DNA of 64,000 bases from Fistularia commersonii (GCA_037954325.1 JBBMNZ010000026.1:1484501-1548500); one strand, 5' to 3'; positions 31,645 through 43,977 are shown, numbered from the stretch's first letter. A program made the numbers and translations. The notes: generated by a model from the letters alone, not told the origin.

Positions 31645-31800
31645 TGTATAATAATAATAATAATAATTATTATATATAATTATTATTATAGTCTGTAAAT
31701 TACGGTATCAATAACAATAATAATTAGCCTATAATATATTATATGAAATAATGTATAATAATAATACAATAATAATAATAATAATTATTATTATTGTTAT
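31645..31800. repeat. AT-rich (TAA)n/(TTA)n tract
   Basis: Runs of taataataataat and attattattat form imperfect inverted AT repeats. Confidence 0.85.
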
Positions 31801-31801
31801 T

Positions 31802-32510
31802 ACCGTACTACCTATGCAGCGCACCTGATTATAAACTGCACCTGAAAATGAACAGATAATTCTATATCTACATATATAAGCCCACTGGTCTGTAAGCCCC
31901 AGGTATCAATGTTGTAACATGAGATACTTATACACAATTTTTTTCAGCTTCTAATTAAATACACTAATAGATCCTAGATCTGAATGAATGAAATATTCCA
32001 AGGAAATACTTTACATAGTTGAATGCGTGCTGACAACAAAATTACACAAAAACTATCAATGGAAATCAGATGTTTGAACCCATGGAGGTCTGGATTTGGA
32101 GTCGCACTCAAAATGAAAGTGAAAAAACACACAATGTTGATGTAATGTCCTTCAAACTAGTCAAAATGAATCCGTGTTGCATCTTAAGTGTGCAGTTTGA
32201 TGTTACATTGCGTTGTTTAAGTGTTCCCTTTATTTTTTGAGCAGTATGCATCCCGGTAACATCTACAAATATGATCTGGAAATGCTTTTTTTTCCCCGAA
32301 CAGCGGCTGTAACACGGCCGATGAAAAAGACGAATAATAAATAACACAAGGAAAAGTCCATCCATCAATCCGTCCACCAGCCGATCGCCATCTTGGATCT
32401 GATCGCTATCACTAAAACTCTCTTCTTCGACGTCGGAATTGAACAACGGCTAAATGTTTTGGCGGCGTGAAGCTCATCAGCCCCAATAAATACATAAATT
32501 AGCCGCAGTT
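31802..32510. mobile_element. pogo-like 'taccgt...' element interrupted by MITE
   Basis: Left end 'taccgtac', 'agcgcacctgattataaact'; after the MITE the text 'ctggaaatgctttttttt', 'cagcggctgtaacacggc', 'ggaaaagtccatccatc', 'atgttttggcggcgtgaagc' matches 44103-44370 in order. The right terminus is lost near 'aaattagccgcag'. Confidence 0.65.
31972..32247. mobile_element. Tc1/mariner-like MITE copy 3, left end missing
   Basis: 'gatcctagatctgaatgaat', 'catggaggtctggatttgga', 'gttgatgtaatgtccttc' and 'ccctttattttttgagcagta' match 4741-5068 in the same orientation. The ~25-bp left TIR is absent. Confidence 0.8.
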
Positions 32511-32519
32511 TTCAAATCA

Positions 32520-34958
32520 TGTGGAAAAAGTTGCCGGAAATGACGTTATTATTAAGAGGAGGAACATCTGCAAGGAGAGAAGGCCCGGCTGCAGACGCAC
32601 CTTTTTAAATTTTTCATAAAGCTCACATTCGATTTGCAAGCGCGTAAACGAAGTCGCTTTTAGAGCCTTGAGGTTTCCACTCGCCGCTCGGTTCTCGCGT
32701 TCCAGCTCATTTACAACACGCCGTCTTCACCTGACGCGCTTTATTTTTCTCCTCCGACTTTCCAACAGTTGGCCTGAACGGATGGCGCAGCAGCGGCGGC
32801 TTCTGTCAGAGGTGCTTTTACTCGACGCGTCTCATTTGCAATTTTTGAAATACATGAGACGTTTACTCCGACTGGACAGAAAAAAAAAAAAAAAAAAAAG
32901 GAAAAAAAATTAAATTCTGCGCCGGCAAGCACATTTACGAGACGGTGATTGACTCGGCTGAGACCAGCAGTCACTTGACAGGAGAAGGGGGAAAAAAAAA
33001 AAGAGTAAAAATGTGTCTTAACTGCAGAATTCATCCTCAGAATGTGAGCTTTGTGTTTAAAATATTTTCCTAATGTTTTGGACGATTACAAATAAAGCCG
33101 TGGAAAGAAAACATCTTCTCCAGCGACGTATCCGCGTGGTTCCTCAGGGTTCTCTGACGGAGCTTCAGTCTGGACGGTCGCACGTTTCTGCAGGACGCGT
33201 GAATGACGGGGTGAATCGTTGGAGGTCTGTGTGATTGACAGGTCCTCTCAGCCAATGACAGCTTGGATAGGCTCCGCCCCCAAATGCAGGATAAGGCGTA
33301 CAGATAATGAATGAATGAGTGAACGAGCGAGCGCCGCCACATCCGGTAGCAAATATCCTCAAAAGGGTAGGAAAAGAAGCGTCCCGAACTTCCCGGGCAG
33401 TTAAAGTGCTCGAGTTATTTCATCTCCTTCTTCTCAGAAGAGAATTTCTTTCTGTTTTCTCAAAAGCGCTTTCGGCTTTCAGAAATGCAGGTGGAACGGC
33501 CGATCTGAGCGACACGTACGGGCAAATCAAAGCTCAGATGTTCTGTATCCAGGACTCCCCGGGGCTCCAGAGCCCAGCGTGGGCTTTCCTGCAGGTCCGG
33601 ACCTAATCCTGGGGAGGGGCTCGGGGGTCGGCCGCCCCCCCAAAAGGAAGGTTCACATCCAGCGTCTCGCAGGGACCAATCAAGTCCGTCTATCTGTCCC
33701 GGGTTGCTTTTGTCGCCGGGGTTTCAGACAGACGGGCCGGGGTTTCATGTTGTGTGTCTCCGTGATGTTCATTAGAGGCACACGGAGGAGATGATGTCCA
33801 GCATGGATGAAAGGGACACACACACACACTCACACACACACACATTTCTCCGGCCGTCTCGTCATTGTTCTCCACCTTGCACGGGTCACTCCTCCATCCG
33901 TCCTCAGATGTGTTTTGCTGTTCGTCGGTACAAAAACAAGCGTCTAGTTTGCGCGCCGAGCGGAATCAGACGTCGAGTATCAAGGTTTTAAAAAAAAAAT
34001 TAAAAAAAAAACAAATGCGCCGAAGCCGTCGAGTATTAATTGGCAAATATTAAAGTTGAATAGCGGCTGGCGTTTTGACGTGAAGGTTCTTTTTCTCTCC
34101 CGCAGACGTGTTGTTGTCGTGCGCTGAGAGGAACGCCGGCGGGAGGATTTACCTCCTTTTAGACAATGCCAAGGAGATTGAAGGAAATTAGTGTTTTTTG
34201 TTTTTTTCTTTTAAAGGAAATAAAAAAAAAAAAAAAAAGAACGGCGTCTCGTTTTGCGGAATAAATCCCACCTCATGAAGCCTTGAACTCCTGAACGCCG
34301 ATTCTCAAACATGCGTTTAAAGAAAAAGAAATCAATTTAAAAAAAATGGGGATCTTTTTTTCCTCAAAAAAAAAAAAAAAAAGGTTTCTAGTGAAACCTT
34401 TTTGTTACTTTTTTTTTCTATTTTTTTTTTCTTTTTTTTTTATGAAGGATAATCAAGCGATCATTGGAACGGCTGTTGGCCCTGCAGCCGGCTGGGCCCG
34501 CAAAGGAAACACTCGCAGCGCTTCCAGCGAACGGCCAGCTGAAGGAAGAATAATTCAAATAAAAGCCTCCTCTGCGAGGTCGCCGTTCAAAGCTAGACAT
34601 TGAGAACTATAACGTCTGCACTTTTCTGAAAAATAGAAAAGAAATCAGCTTTAAATGCACGCGGCATCCGGTAGCTTTGCAATAAAAACACAGATTTGTG
34701 TCACTCTGAGGAGATTTTAACCCCCAAACAACAGATTTACAGGGTTTTAATATGATTTTCTTTATGAAGGAACTCAGTAACTTGGCCTGGCGTTTAAAAA
34801 CGGCCTCCTGGAAGCTTCCGGAAAGAGGAACGGGTCTGCAGCCGTGGATCCGAGAGCGACTGGCAACGCTCGCACTTATAGGAATAAATGGCGTCCTCAT
34901 TTCTGCAGCTTCCAGCCCCGCATGCAGCCGATGTGATCCACATCATGGAAACCGCCGT

Positions 34959-34960
<2 letters not shown>
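32520..34960. other. Intronic stretch, no gene seen
   Basis: Contains the repeat piece 33125-33310 ('cctctcagccaatgacagct', 'tggataggctccgccccc', atgaatgaatgag), poly-A near 32880-32900 and 34221-34240, poly-T near 34408-34441, CA units at 33819-33842. No coding homology. Confidence 0.4.

Positions 34961-34961
<1 letters not shown>

Positions 34962-35013
<52 letters not shown>
34962..35013. repeat. (CA)26 microsatellite
   Basis: Perfect CA array. Confidence 0.97.
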
Positions 35014-35015
<2 letters not shown>

Positions 35016-35143
35016 CTCAGCGGTGTGCCTTAGCTGTGTGAGAGCCGGGGGTTTTGACTGTTCTCTCCGCTCAAACCACTCGCTCTCATTTCCCATCTCC
35101 CACCTTCCCTCTGCCATAAGACCCCGGCTGACCTGGCACGTAG

Positions 35144-35144
<1 letters not shown>

Positions 35145-35181
<37 letters not shown>
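35145..35181. repeat. (CA)18 microsatellite
   Basis: Perfect CA array, same polarity as 34962-35013. Confidence 0.97.
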
Positions 35182-35183
<2 letters not shown>

Positions 35184-37079
35184 TCTAGTCCTCCCTCTCA
35201 GCAAGGACTCGGATCCCCAGTCCAGCCACCTCTGTTGTCTGGACCCGAAGCACAAGCGGCTTCTTTTGTTCCGACTGATAAAAGGAGGGAAGCGGGATGA
35301 GGGAGGAGGATTAATTTAAGCGCAGGCCAGACGACACATCTGCTTGTTGTGTCCGTGTCTTCTCCTTCCCCTCCCGTGGCTTTTCCTCGCCTTCCTCCCA
35401 TTATCTCCGGTGAGAGCGGAGGATATTGGGTTGAGATGCATGGCGAACTCTCGGGGCCGAGACGCTCCTCTAATCCCTTCTCCGTTCGGTCCGTCTCCGA
35501 TCCCACCTGTTTTCACATGTGCGGGAAAATAAATATCGTATCCGGAAGAGCGGCGCCTTATTCGCGACCCCCTGATGTGCGGAAATACGAACGTCCGCGG
35601 GTCGATCCTCGTGAAAGCGTCCCGCGGGCCTTCGCACCTTCGTTTTTTTTTTTTTTTTTTTGTTTTATTTCCGTCCTCTTCCCGGCGTGAGTTTCACCTT
35701 GACCCCCCCCCCCCGTCCGCCCTCGCCATTGTCCCGAGCCCCGGGTCACGGTTGCTGGTCCATGTCAGCCGTCTCCGTGGGCGTGTCTGACGGCCTTTCT
35801 GCTCCGCTGACAGCTCGCTGGGTCAGCGGGGACAAAAGCTGGAAGACTGGAAGAGATTAGCCCTTTTATTTGCGCCGCCGCTTTTTTTTTTTAATTTCCC
35901 CCGCGCGGGAACCGAACGGCGGTCCCGCTTTGCAGCGTGGCGCGCCGCGACTTTTACACGCCGAATCGTTGAAAAACGGGGTTGACCTTTGAACCCCGTC
36001 GGTGATCTTTGACTCGCGAGATGTCTCTGATCAGCGCAGACAGGAACCCAGGCCAGCGGGTTGCCCTCCCTGCTTCCTCGGCCTCCTGCCCCGGGGTTAT
36101 TGTCGACCCGGCTCCCCCCTTTTCATCCCGCCTCACGCTCAGCCTCCCAAGCCTGCCGGACCAGTAGGGGATTACTGTAAGGATGAATGCGAGGAGGAGG
36201 AGGAGGACCGGGAGGAAGGGGGAGGTGGGGTCGGTCTTGTCTGCGCTGTCACTTCACACTGACACGGCGTGAGGCGGATTGACACTGAGCTCCTCCACGG
36301 TGTCTGGGAGCCGTCTGGCCCGGGAAGGCTGACCTCCGTGACCCCTTTCCCGGACTCCCCTTTTATTTATGTTGCGGATCGGAGGAGGGGGAGGCGAGAA
36401 GAACAAGAGGAGGGCTCTCAGAGGGATTCAGCGGAGCGCAGAAGCCGCGGGTCGGCAGACAAAACCCGACGGTGTCGTAAAAAAACCCCGGGTTCACGGG
36501 GAACGTGTTGTCCCTGGAGCTTCTATCGCGTCCGACTCCCGGAGACACGAGTGGGTAGCATGTTGGTTTATTGTCCACAGCTCCGAGGTTTGGCTATAAG
36601 GAGACCCAGGCCAGGTTTAGTCCGGGGCGCCCCAGGTTCTGCAGATAAGGGCCCCGAAATACCTGGACAGAGGCTTTGTGAGAAGATCCAGATGATCTGT
36701 GTGAATGTCTTCCATCACATAGAGATGGTACTCGCTCCGAAGCACTGACTTGTTTCTGATTGATTTTCTTGGGAAGAAACTTAAAATCATGCTGTTTATT
36801 TATCTATCTATCTATTTATTTATTTATTTATAATTTTTTTTTTTTTTTTTCTGATGATAGCCAATATTATGTTGCTCGTTTTTGAATTTGATGGCTTTCC
36901 TTGCAATTGCAATATTATTTTTTTTTTTATTTTAAATGAAGGAAAAACCAACAGGCCAGTGGCTTTTGGGCCTCTTTGGTGATTTGTTTGCTTTTATGAA
37001 TATTAATAGTAAAAAAAAAAAATAAATGAGTAAAATAAAAGGTGACCCGCTGTGTGACTGGATGACATATTTTTTTAAA
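35182..37079. other. Intronic stretch, no gene seen
   Basis: Mixed GC-rich sequence; (GGA)n at 36191-36205, (TATC/TATT)n at 36798-36830 and homopolymers. No domain recognised in the open frames. Confidence 0.4.
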
Positions 37080-38960
37080 ATCTTTGAATAGACAATTCTA
37101 TTTCACAGGCCGCGTGTGAATGCGTTGGACGCTTCTGCTGCATCGACAACGTTGTGGAAAAGCTCTTGAGGAAAGCCTTGCACCTGCGCTCGTATTATTA
37201 TTATTTGGATTACTGTTTATCGGCGTGTCCATCATTTATTATATCGTGAAACGCCGTTAGATGAAGTCACACGAGAACGGTGCGAGCTCGGGGAGTACAC
37301 GGCGAGGCCGGGTTTTCGGCCGGATTTTCGGGGACGACGCGGCCCCCGAAACCGTCTGCGCCTCGACAACTCGTAGCCCCCCGCGGCGCCTCTCCGGAGG
37401 GACCGTGACGACCCTCAGACGTCCGGTGGAAACTCGACATTTAGTGTGCATAATAGTGCATTTATCACGCGGCATACGCATTTATGTTGGCACCATTGTC
37501 GCTCGCCAACCTAACTCAGACGCTATTGTCGCCCCCTCACCTTTGTCTGGGTCGAACTGTCAAACGGCGCCCTTTGTGGAAGCTGATCCTCGGCTGAAAG
37601 CTGGAGATTCAGACGCACAATGACAGCGACCCAAGTGGCTTTGCTGACTGCAGGCCCCGCTCTGCCCTGAATGAGGAGTTAAAAGATGGAGAACGGTTGT
37701 CGGTCGCTAGAGAAAATGCAAATGGCTTCCGGGGGGCAGCGGCCGACCCGCGAGAAATGCCCTCCGGCCCTCTTGTTTGGCCTCAAAAGCCGGACTCCCT
37801 TTACCGCGAGCCAACCGGAGAAGCTATACCGTTGAGTTTTTCCCCTCTGCCTCCCGACTTCACGACAACCGCCATTAGTTCTGGAGGAGGCGCGGGGCCA
37901 CGCAGCAGCAGCAGCAGCAGCAGCAGCAGCTCCATCCATTTTGCAAAAATACAAGCCTCATTAGACCGACGCAGTTACTGTTGTGTGCACAATGATGCAC
38001 CCTCCTTTTGGCGCAAGGTAAGATGAATGGAATATCTTCTGCGCGCTTGTTTATGTAAGTCCCGGATGAGGCGTAGTGACATTGGAGTTCCAATTACCTG
38101 CGCGATATCAATGCTCGGAGCAGAGTCCTGACTCCACTTACAGCCGATAGCGCCGTCTCTTAGGGTCTTTATTCCGCCTCCTAACGTGTAGTGCCATATA
38201 ATAGATGAGCCGAGAGTAGCAGACACTTGTCTCGCAGCTGCCGGGGCCGACAACTGTGCAATGTGGCAAATATGAAATGAATGCTATTGTTGCGCCGCCG
38301 CTCATTCGGCCCGTCTGCTACGTGCTTTCATGGCGGCGGTGTACATTATGGCGCCGTGCCTGCGCGACCGTGACATGCGGTGTAGACGGACGCATCTGCC
38401 GATGTCGGATGTCAACGTGTCGGGGAGGGGATTCGTAAATAAAGTCTCGAGTCGACGCGGTCGCAGTTTGTGCATACGTTGAAAAAAAAGTCGCGGCGAA
38501 GCTTGAGGTCCTGTGAGTTTGGCTGTTTTTTCCGAAGCCGCTCCAAAGTTGTGTTATGAACAAAAAAAAGCAGGTAGTGGGCAAGGATGTGTTTTCGCAA
38601 ATTATTGTTATTTTTGAACATTTTTCGCGGCTCAGGACGGCGGCGCACTGGAAATGTTCAAGCTTTTTTCTTTCTTTTTTTTTTTTTTTGCTTTTACTCC
38701 CGCAATCGATTGGCGTAGCGCTTGCAATTGTATGCTCGCCTCCCTTGAGATTGCCGGTGGATTTTTTCTGGTCCATACTGCCCGCATTTACCGCCACACA
38801 CAATGAAGACAATTTACACAGGCTTGGAAATTGGCTCCGTCAGGTAATCCATAATAATGTAAGCCTTTTGCTTTTCCATCTTGTCCATGATTAATGTTTT
38901 CTGTAATGTGTAACAATTGGCCAACTGTCGAGTGCATTCATACTCCACATTCTAAACAAC
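37080..38960. promoter_or_regulatory. Candidate block of conserved non-coding elements
   Basis: Nearly 1.9 kb with no recognisable transposon and few simple repeats, unlike most of the intron. Dense cores such as 'gtgcataatagtgcatttat', 'ggagttccaattacctgcgc', 'gtgccatataatagatgagc', 'caggtaatccataataatgt' and 'ccatgattaatgttttctg' recall vertebrate ultraconserved enhancers. A (CAG)9 run interrupts it at 37903-37930. Conservation was not tested. Confidence 0.3.
37903..37930. repeat. (CAG)9 trinucleotide repeat
   Basis: Nine perfect CAG units, intronic. Confidence 0.95.
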
Positions 38961-39084
38961 GGGGGTCTGAGTGCGCTGAAGTTGCTTTTAACTGCTTTCA
39001 ATCTGACCGCGGGTTGGTCTGTACATTCAAAAAACAGGCCACGTTGTAATCTTTACACGCTGTGTTAAGCGTTAGTTGAAGTTG

Positions 39085-40255
39085 CGGCTAAACTGACCTT
39101 TTAGCAAGTCCTTAGCGCTCAGACTGCTGATGGCGTGACGGTATGTAAACACCATGTAGGGTCGATTTCGGTTCCCGTTGCCTTTACGCGCACTTAAGGT
39201 TTCTCAAAAGCGGTTCGGATTCGGAAATTGTCGCTTCTCCGTAGCACGGCTTCCTGACGGCCTCCACATGATGACTCGGAGACCAGCGGGCTAGCTAAAC
39301 TGGGCTTTTAGCAAGTCCTTAGTGCTTTTACCAAGCCGGTCGTGCTCAGACCGCCAGTGGCGTGATGGTATGTAAACACGATGTAGGGTCTTGTTCGGTT
39401 CCTGTTGCCTTTACGTGCACTTAAGGTTTCTCATAAGCAGTTTGGATTCGTAAATACTTGCTTCTCTGTAGCGTGGCTAGCTAAACTTGGCTTTTAGCAA
39501 GTCCTTAGGGCTTTTAGCACGTTCTTCGTGCTCTGCCCGCTGACGGAGTGACGGTTTCCAAACACGATGTAGGCTCTATTGTGGTTCCTATTGCCTTTAC
39601 ACGCGCTTCAGATTTCTCAAGAGTGGTTCAGATTTGGAAATTGTCGCTTCTCTGTAGCACAGCTTCTTCACGGCCTCCACATGATGACTCGGAGACCAGC
39701 GGGCTAGCTAAACTGGGCTTTTAGCAAGTCCTTAGTGCTTTTACCAAGCCCTTCGTGCTCAGACCGCCAATGGCGTGATGGTACGTAAAAACGATGTAGG
39801 GTCTTGTTCGGTTCCTGTTGCCTTTACGTGCACTTAAGGTTTCTCGAGCGTGTTTTTGGATTCGTAAATAGTTGCTTCTCTGTAGCGTGGCTTCTTTGAC
39901 CTTAAAGACCTGAAAACACTTGATAGCCTTAACTTTAACCTTAACTTTGACACTTTATATTTTATTGTATTTCTTACTCTCCTTCCTTCCTACTATTATT
40001 TATTATTGTTATGTTTTGCTTGAAACTCTAGCACACTCTTAGGGATAAATAAAGTTGTTCTTATCTTATCTTCTTCACGGCCGACGACTCGGAGGCCCAT
40101 GGACAGGCGCTAGCAGGCTAGCTAAACTGGACTTTTAGCAATTCCATAGTGCTTTTAGCATATTCTTTGTGCTTAGCCCACTGATGTGATTACTCCGTGT
40201 GATGACTCGGAAACCCGCGGTCCGGCGTTAGCAGGCTAGCGTTAGCGGGCTAGCG
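39085..40255. repeat. Tandem array, ~190-225-bp units with ~414-bp higher-order period
   Basis: 'gctaaact(g)ggcttttagc' + 'aagtccttag' starts units near 39087, 39293, 39479, 39705 and 40121. Units 2 and 4 (39245-39470 and 39661-39890) are nearly identical, with 'ctccacatgatgactcggag' and 'tgtagggtcttgttcggttc', giving a higher-order two-unit repeat. The array ends in 'gttagcaggctagcg' repeats. No coding potential. Confidence 0.85.
39897..40069 (+). mobile_element. Retroposed 3' tail inserted in the tandem array
   Basis: 173 bp absent from sister units, flanked by direct CTTCTT at 39891-39896 and 40070-40075. It ends 'agggataaataaagttg' followed by a short (CTTAT)n tail, the form of a 5'-truncated LINE or SINE end. 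Confidence 0.7.
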
Positions 40256-40833
40256 TTGCCGGCTCGACGACACAGCGACGCGACGGCCTCTCGACACGAT
40301 GTCGCGACGGTTCCCGCATTGCGCCGTTGTCGATAATGACGAACGATTTTCCGGTCCCCACCAAAGGGAGGCAGTAAAAGTGTCAGCCGTGTGAAGTGAC
40401 GACAAATTAAACGGCGTAGCCCTAATTGAAAACCATTTATCAAAAAGTAAAGTAAATAATAAGCCACTAGAGGCCGCACCGAGCCGGCGGGCAGGAAGCC
40501 GTCCCATTAGTTTGATTTGCAGGAAACAAGCGGGACGGTAATAAGGCCGAGCAACATGTTTAATACCGGCCTGGAAAACTAAGTAATTGTCCTCTGCGAG
40601 CGCTTCTTCTCTGCCCGTGTGTTTTCACATCAATCCTAAATGTACAAATCGCAGCCGCCTACATGGCCGCGTGTCGGCCGTTTGGCGCTGAGTGCCCGTC
40701 CGGAGTGGCCGAGCGGAGCGCGCTGCCCCATCAGTCCAATTAGGCAGCAAAGCAAGACTAATGACTCCAGTTAACTTGGCCTCTGAAGTGCAGTGCCGTC
40801 CCCGTTGGGCCGCCTCGTTGCGTGATTGAGAAG

Positions 40834-40868
<35 letters not shown>

Positions 40869-42129
40869 AAAGCGAGCCGGGTCTAAAATGACAACGAGCA
40901 GCCGAGGTGCGGGTTTCCCTCCCGAGATCTCACCTCTTTGCCACCTCGCGGGGCCGACACCTGCTCCCCGGAGGGGGTTCGGAACGAGGGGAAATTAATT
41001 TTCTACGAGTCCCTCCCTTTTTAACAAGCTAATTAAGCGGTGCGTTTTGCATCCAGCGGCGATATTGAAATGACTCAGTCACAGTTCAATAATGCTTCTA
41101 ATAGACAGGAGAAGGAAGGGAGCCGGAGAGGGAAGGACAGCGAGGCGGAGGTGTCGGCATCGTGGAACGGCATCGGGGACGCGTCAGACACAAGTGAAAC
41201 ATTTGTTGGTAACAAGCTCCCCGCTGTATTTCCCCTCGCTGATCCTCTGCAGCCGCACGTATCCTCCCTTCGCCCGGTTCGAAACATCACCAGGGGGCGA
41301 CGCATGCAGAAACGCCATTAAAAATCCTTTTTCCCGCCGCTAAGCAGAACCTTCCCTCGCGCTTTTGTCCGCCTCCCCCACTTCCCTCTCCTCATCTGGA
41401 TTTCTTGTGGAGTTTGGCAAACGCTGCCTTCACATGTTAATGCTTTCTCCTTTGTAAACAATAAAAATCAGCAACAGCCATATTGCTATTTTTCAAAGCT
41501 ATTTAAGGTTCAATGGAATCCAGATTCTTTTTCACCGCCGAGTTGAAATAACTGATTGTGCACTTATAGGAACTCAAGGAGCGCTGTTGTGTCGTTTCTT
41601 TTCCAGTTTTTTTTTTACCTCGAACCGGGACGATTTTTCACCTTGATTTTGAACGATGGTGTTTGCTTTGATTTGCGAGTCCCCCCCCCCCCCCCCCCCC
41701 CCCCTCTTCCCCGCCTCTGTTTTCATAAGCGTCTGTTATTCCAGCAGTCCGTCTGCATTACACCACTCTGCGTTCACCCGACTCGGCCCGTTTCTCCTCG
41801 CATCTCCCAAGACATCTTTCACCCGTCGGGCGACGTCAACCGACTCTTCAGGCCCGTCTCGCGTTTCAGGCCATTTGTACGCAGGGAGGCTGCAAACGCC
41901 ACAGGATGGCGTCGGGATGCGTTCGCGTGCATTTTTTTTTTTTTTACCGTTTTAGTTGAATCATCAAACGGAGATTTGATTACGGATTTTCTTCCCGGCT
42001 CTGCCGCTGCGTGCCGGAGTCTCAAACGCTGATTCATTCTGATGCTCTGCAGCGTAGAAGAAACCTGGAAGGTGCTTCTTTGGTGCTTCTTTCGAACATC
42101 CTCGGACAAAAATATAACCTCGCGAGAGA
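40256..42129. other. Intronic stretch, possible regulatory DNA
   Basis: Unique-looking AT-core segments at 40370-40670 ('gacaaattaaacggcgtagc', 'ccctaattgaaaaccattta') and 41395-41580 ('gtaaacaataaaaatcagca'); TGACTCAGTCA at 41071-41081; (TG)n at 40836-40866; C24 at 41681-41704. No gene seen. Confidence 0.35.
41071..41081. promoter_or_regulatory. Palindromic AP-1/TRE site
   Basis: TGACTCAGTCA is a full palindrome containing the AP-1 consensus TGACTCA twice on opposite strands. Use in vivo unknown. Confidence 0.35.
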
Positions 42130-43085
42130 TACCGTCATTTCCGGACGATAAGCCGCGACTTTTTTCACGTAAACAACGATGCGGCTAATATATGGACTTT
42201 TTTGGGTGGGGGACGCTAACGAGCTTCACGCCGCTAAAACGTTTATCCTCGTCACATCGGACCGACGGAATGTCCGGGAAATTCTGAGTCCGTTCAACTC
42301 CGACACCGAAGAAGACGACTTTGACGGTTTTAGTGCGCAGGAGGAAGACCGAGATAGCGATATTCTAGTCCAGGGGTCGGCAACCTGTAACACCCAAAGA
42401 GCCATTTGGACCAGGTTTCCTCAGAAAGAAAACACTGGGAGCCTCAATTACTTTTTGACGTCTAAAATAAAGGTACCACTGTATATATTGCTTTTTATTC
42501 CCTTTACACTTTGTATAAACAAGTGTGTAGTGTGTTAACTCTGAAATTCACAAAGTATGACAGAGAAAATTACATTTTATTTATGTAATGAACTCATTTG
42601 AGCTTTGGGTTTTCAGAGCATGTCGGGGAGCCTTGACCTGAATTTTAAAAATAAATCGGGACAAAAATCACTGTGTCAGTAAACAATAAAAAATAAATAT
42701 TTGCAAAATATCTTCATAACTATTTATTTTACCTGGTTTATGGGACTTCTGCTCCTGAACTTCCGCGCACAGCATCTGCAAATCGGGACTTTACCGGCTG
42801 GCGGGTATACCGGCTTCCGCCAGTGTGACGTTATTTTGAGCGGCGAAAAATAATAAATATAATTTTATTAATATTTCAAGATCACAATAATCTCCCAACT
42901 TAGAATAAAAGGTTAAAAAAAGGAATTAACACAAATGAAATACAATTCAATTAAATATTTAAAATGTATTTTCCCAAGCCGCTCGGAGCCGCAGTGTAAA
43001 GATGAACGAGCCGCGGGTTGCCGACCCCTGGGCTAGCCGGTGCGGCTTATATTCAGGTGCGCTCAATAGTCCAGAAATTACGGTA
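42130..43085 (+). mobile_element. pogo-like 'taccgt...' element interrupted by hAT
   Basis: Left end taccgtcatttccggac, right end gtccagaaattacggta, inverted copies with TA flanks. The left arm translates to FNSDTEEDDFDGFSAQEEDRD, an acidic tail like that of Tigger/pogo transposases. The hAT 42371-43030 sits inside. Confidence 0.75.
42371..43030. mobile_element. hAT-like element, 660 bp
   Basis: Both ends carry the perfect inverted repeat CAGGGGTCGGCAACC. Flanks ttctagtc (42363-42370) and ggctagcc (43031-43038) agree at 5 of 8 positions, a degraded duplication. No transposase left. Confidence 0.85.
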
Positions 43086-43977
43086 ATTGCCATGTAAAGT
43101 AATGAAGTCAATGCAACGACTCGTACGTCCTCTAGCAATGCGGCGGCAGAAGCCAAACGGCTGAGTAGCAACCAGGGATCGACGCTAGCCCGACGTCGGA
43201 ATAGTCCGAAAAAAGACGTCGCCTCGTTGCGTCACTGACCCACTGATGTCGCTGATCTGGACGGTAGCAGTTTCACGGCAAATGAGAACATATCGCTAAT
43301 CTAAGATCAGATAAACTTTAAGTAAACTTTCACTATAAGTATCAATAGATATGAATATAAAAATACATCTGGGGACAATTGGAACAACATCAAGGATGAG
43401 AATGAACAGAATGGGGGGAAAAAAGACAGTAAGGGTGAAAAATAAACAAACGAAATTAAACGACAACAAGGAAATGACGAGAATAAAATGGATGAATAAG
43501 TGAGGTGCTGAATACGATCCCAACCTTAAAAACAACCCAAACTCTCAGATAGCATCTCCAGGCTCGTCAGAAATATCATTTCAATAATTGGTTTATTTTC
43601 CAATGTATTTTGGTTCGTCAAATCTCCGCTGTCCCAGTAGCTCCTTCTCTTCTATTTGGGTTCTAGTTTTTTTTTTTATTTTTTTTATAATATTTTTCAA
43701 TCTTCCTTTGAAATCCCTAAACAATTTCCTCTCTATTTTTTTCCTGAAGTAACTTTCCACTTTTCCGGAAATTTCTCTTATCATTTTAGGCAATTTAAGG
43801 AGGGTTCTTTTAAGAATAATACCTTGGTGATTTTTCTTTTTTTTCAAAAAGTAAAAAATCAGTAAAAAACCGTCAAGCTCCACAATGTTCTATATCAAGA
43901 TGAAAAATCACTTTGGACAATTTTGAAAGGGGTTCGTATATACTTATTTATCAGGGCGATCCAAATTAACATGTTAA
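43086..43977. other. AT-rich intronic stretch
   Basis: A lysine-rich minus-strand open frame at 43593-43883 reflects AT-rich composition; nothing else recognised. Confidence 0.4.

Noticed and set aside
43593..43883. Lysine-rich minus-strand open frame of 96 codons
   Set aside because: Composition follows AT-rich homopolymers; no domain, no splice partners.
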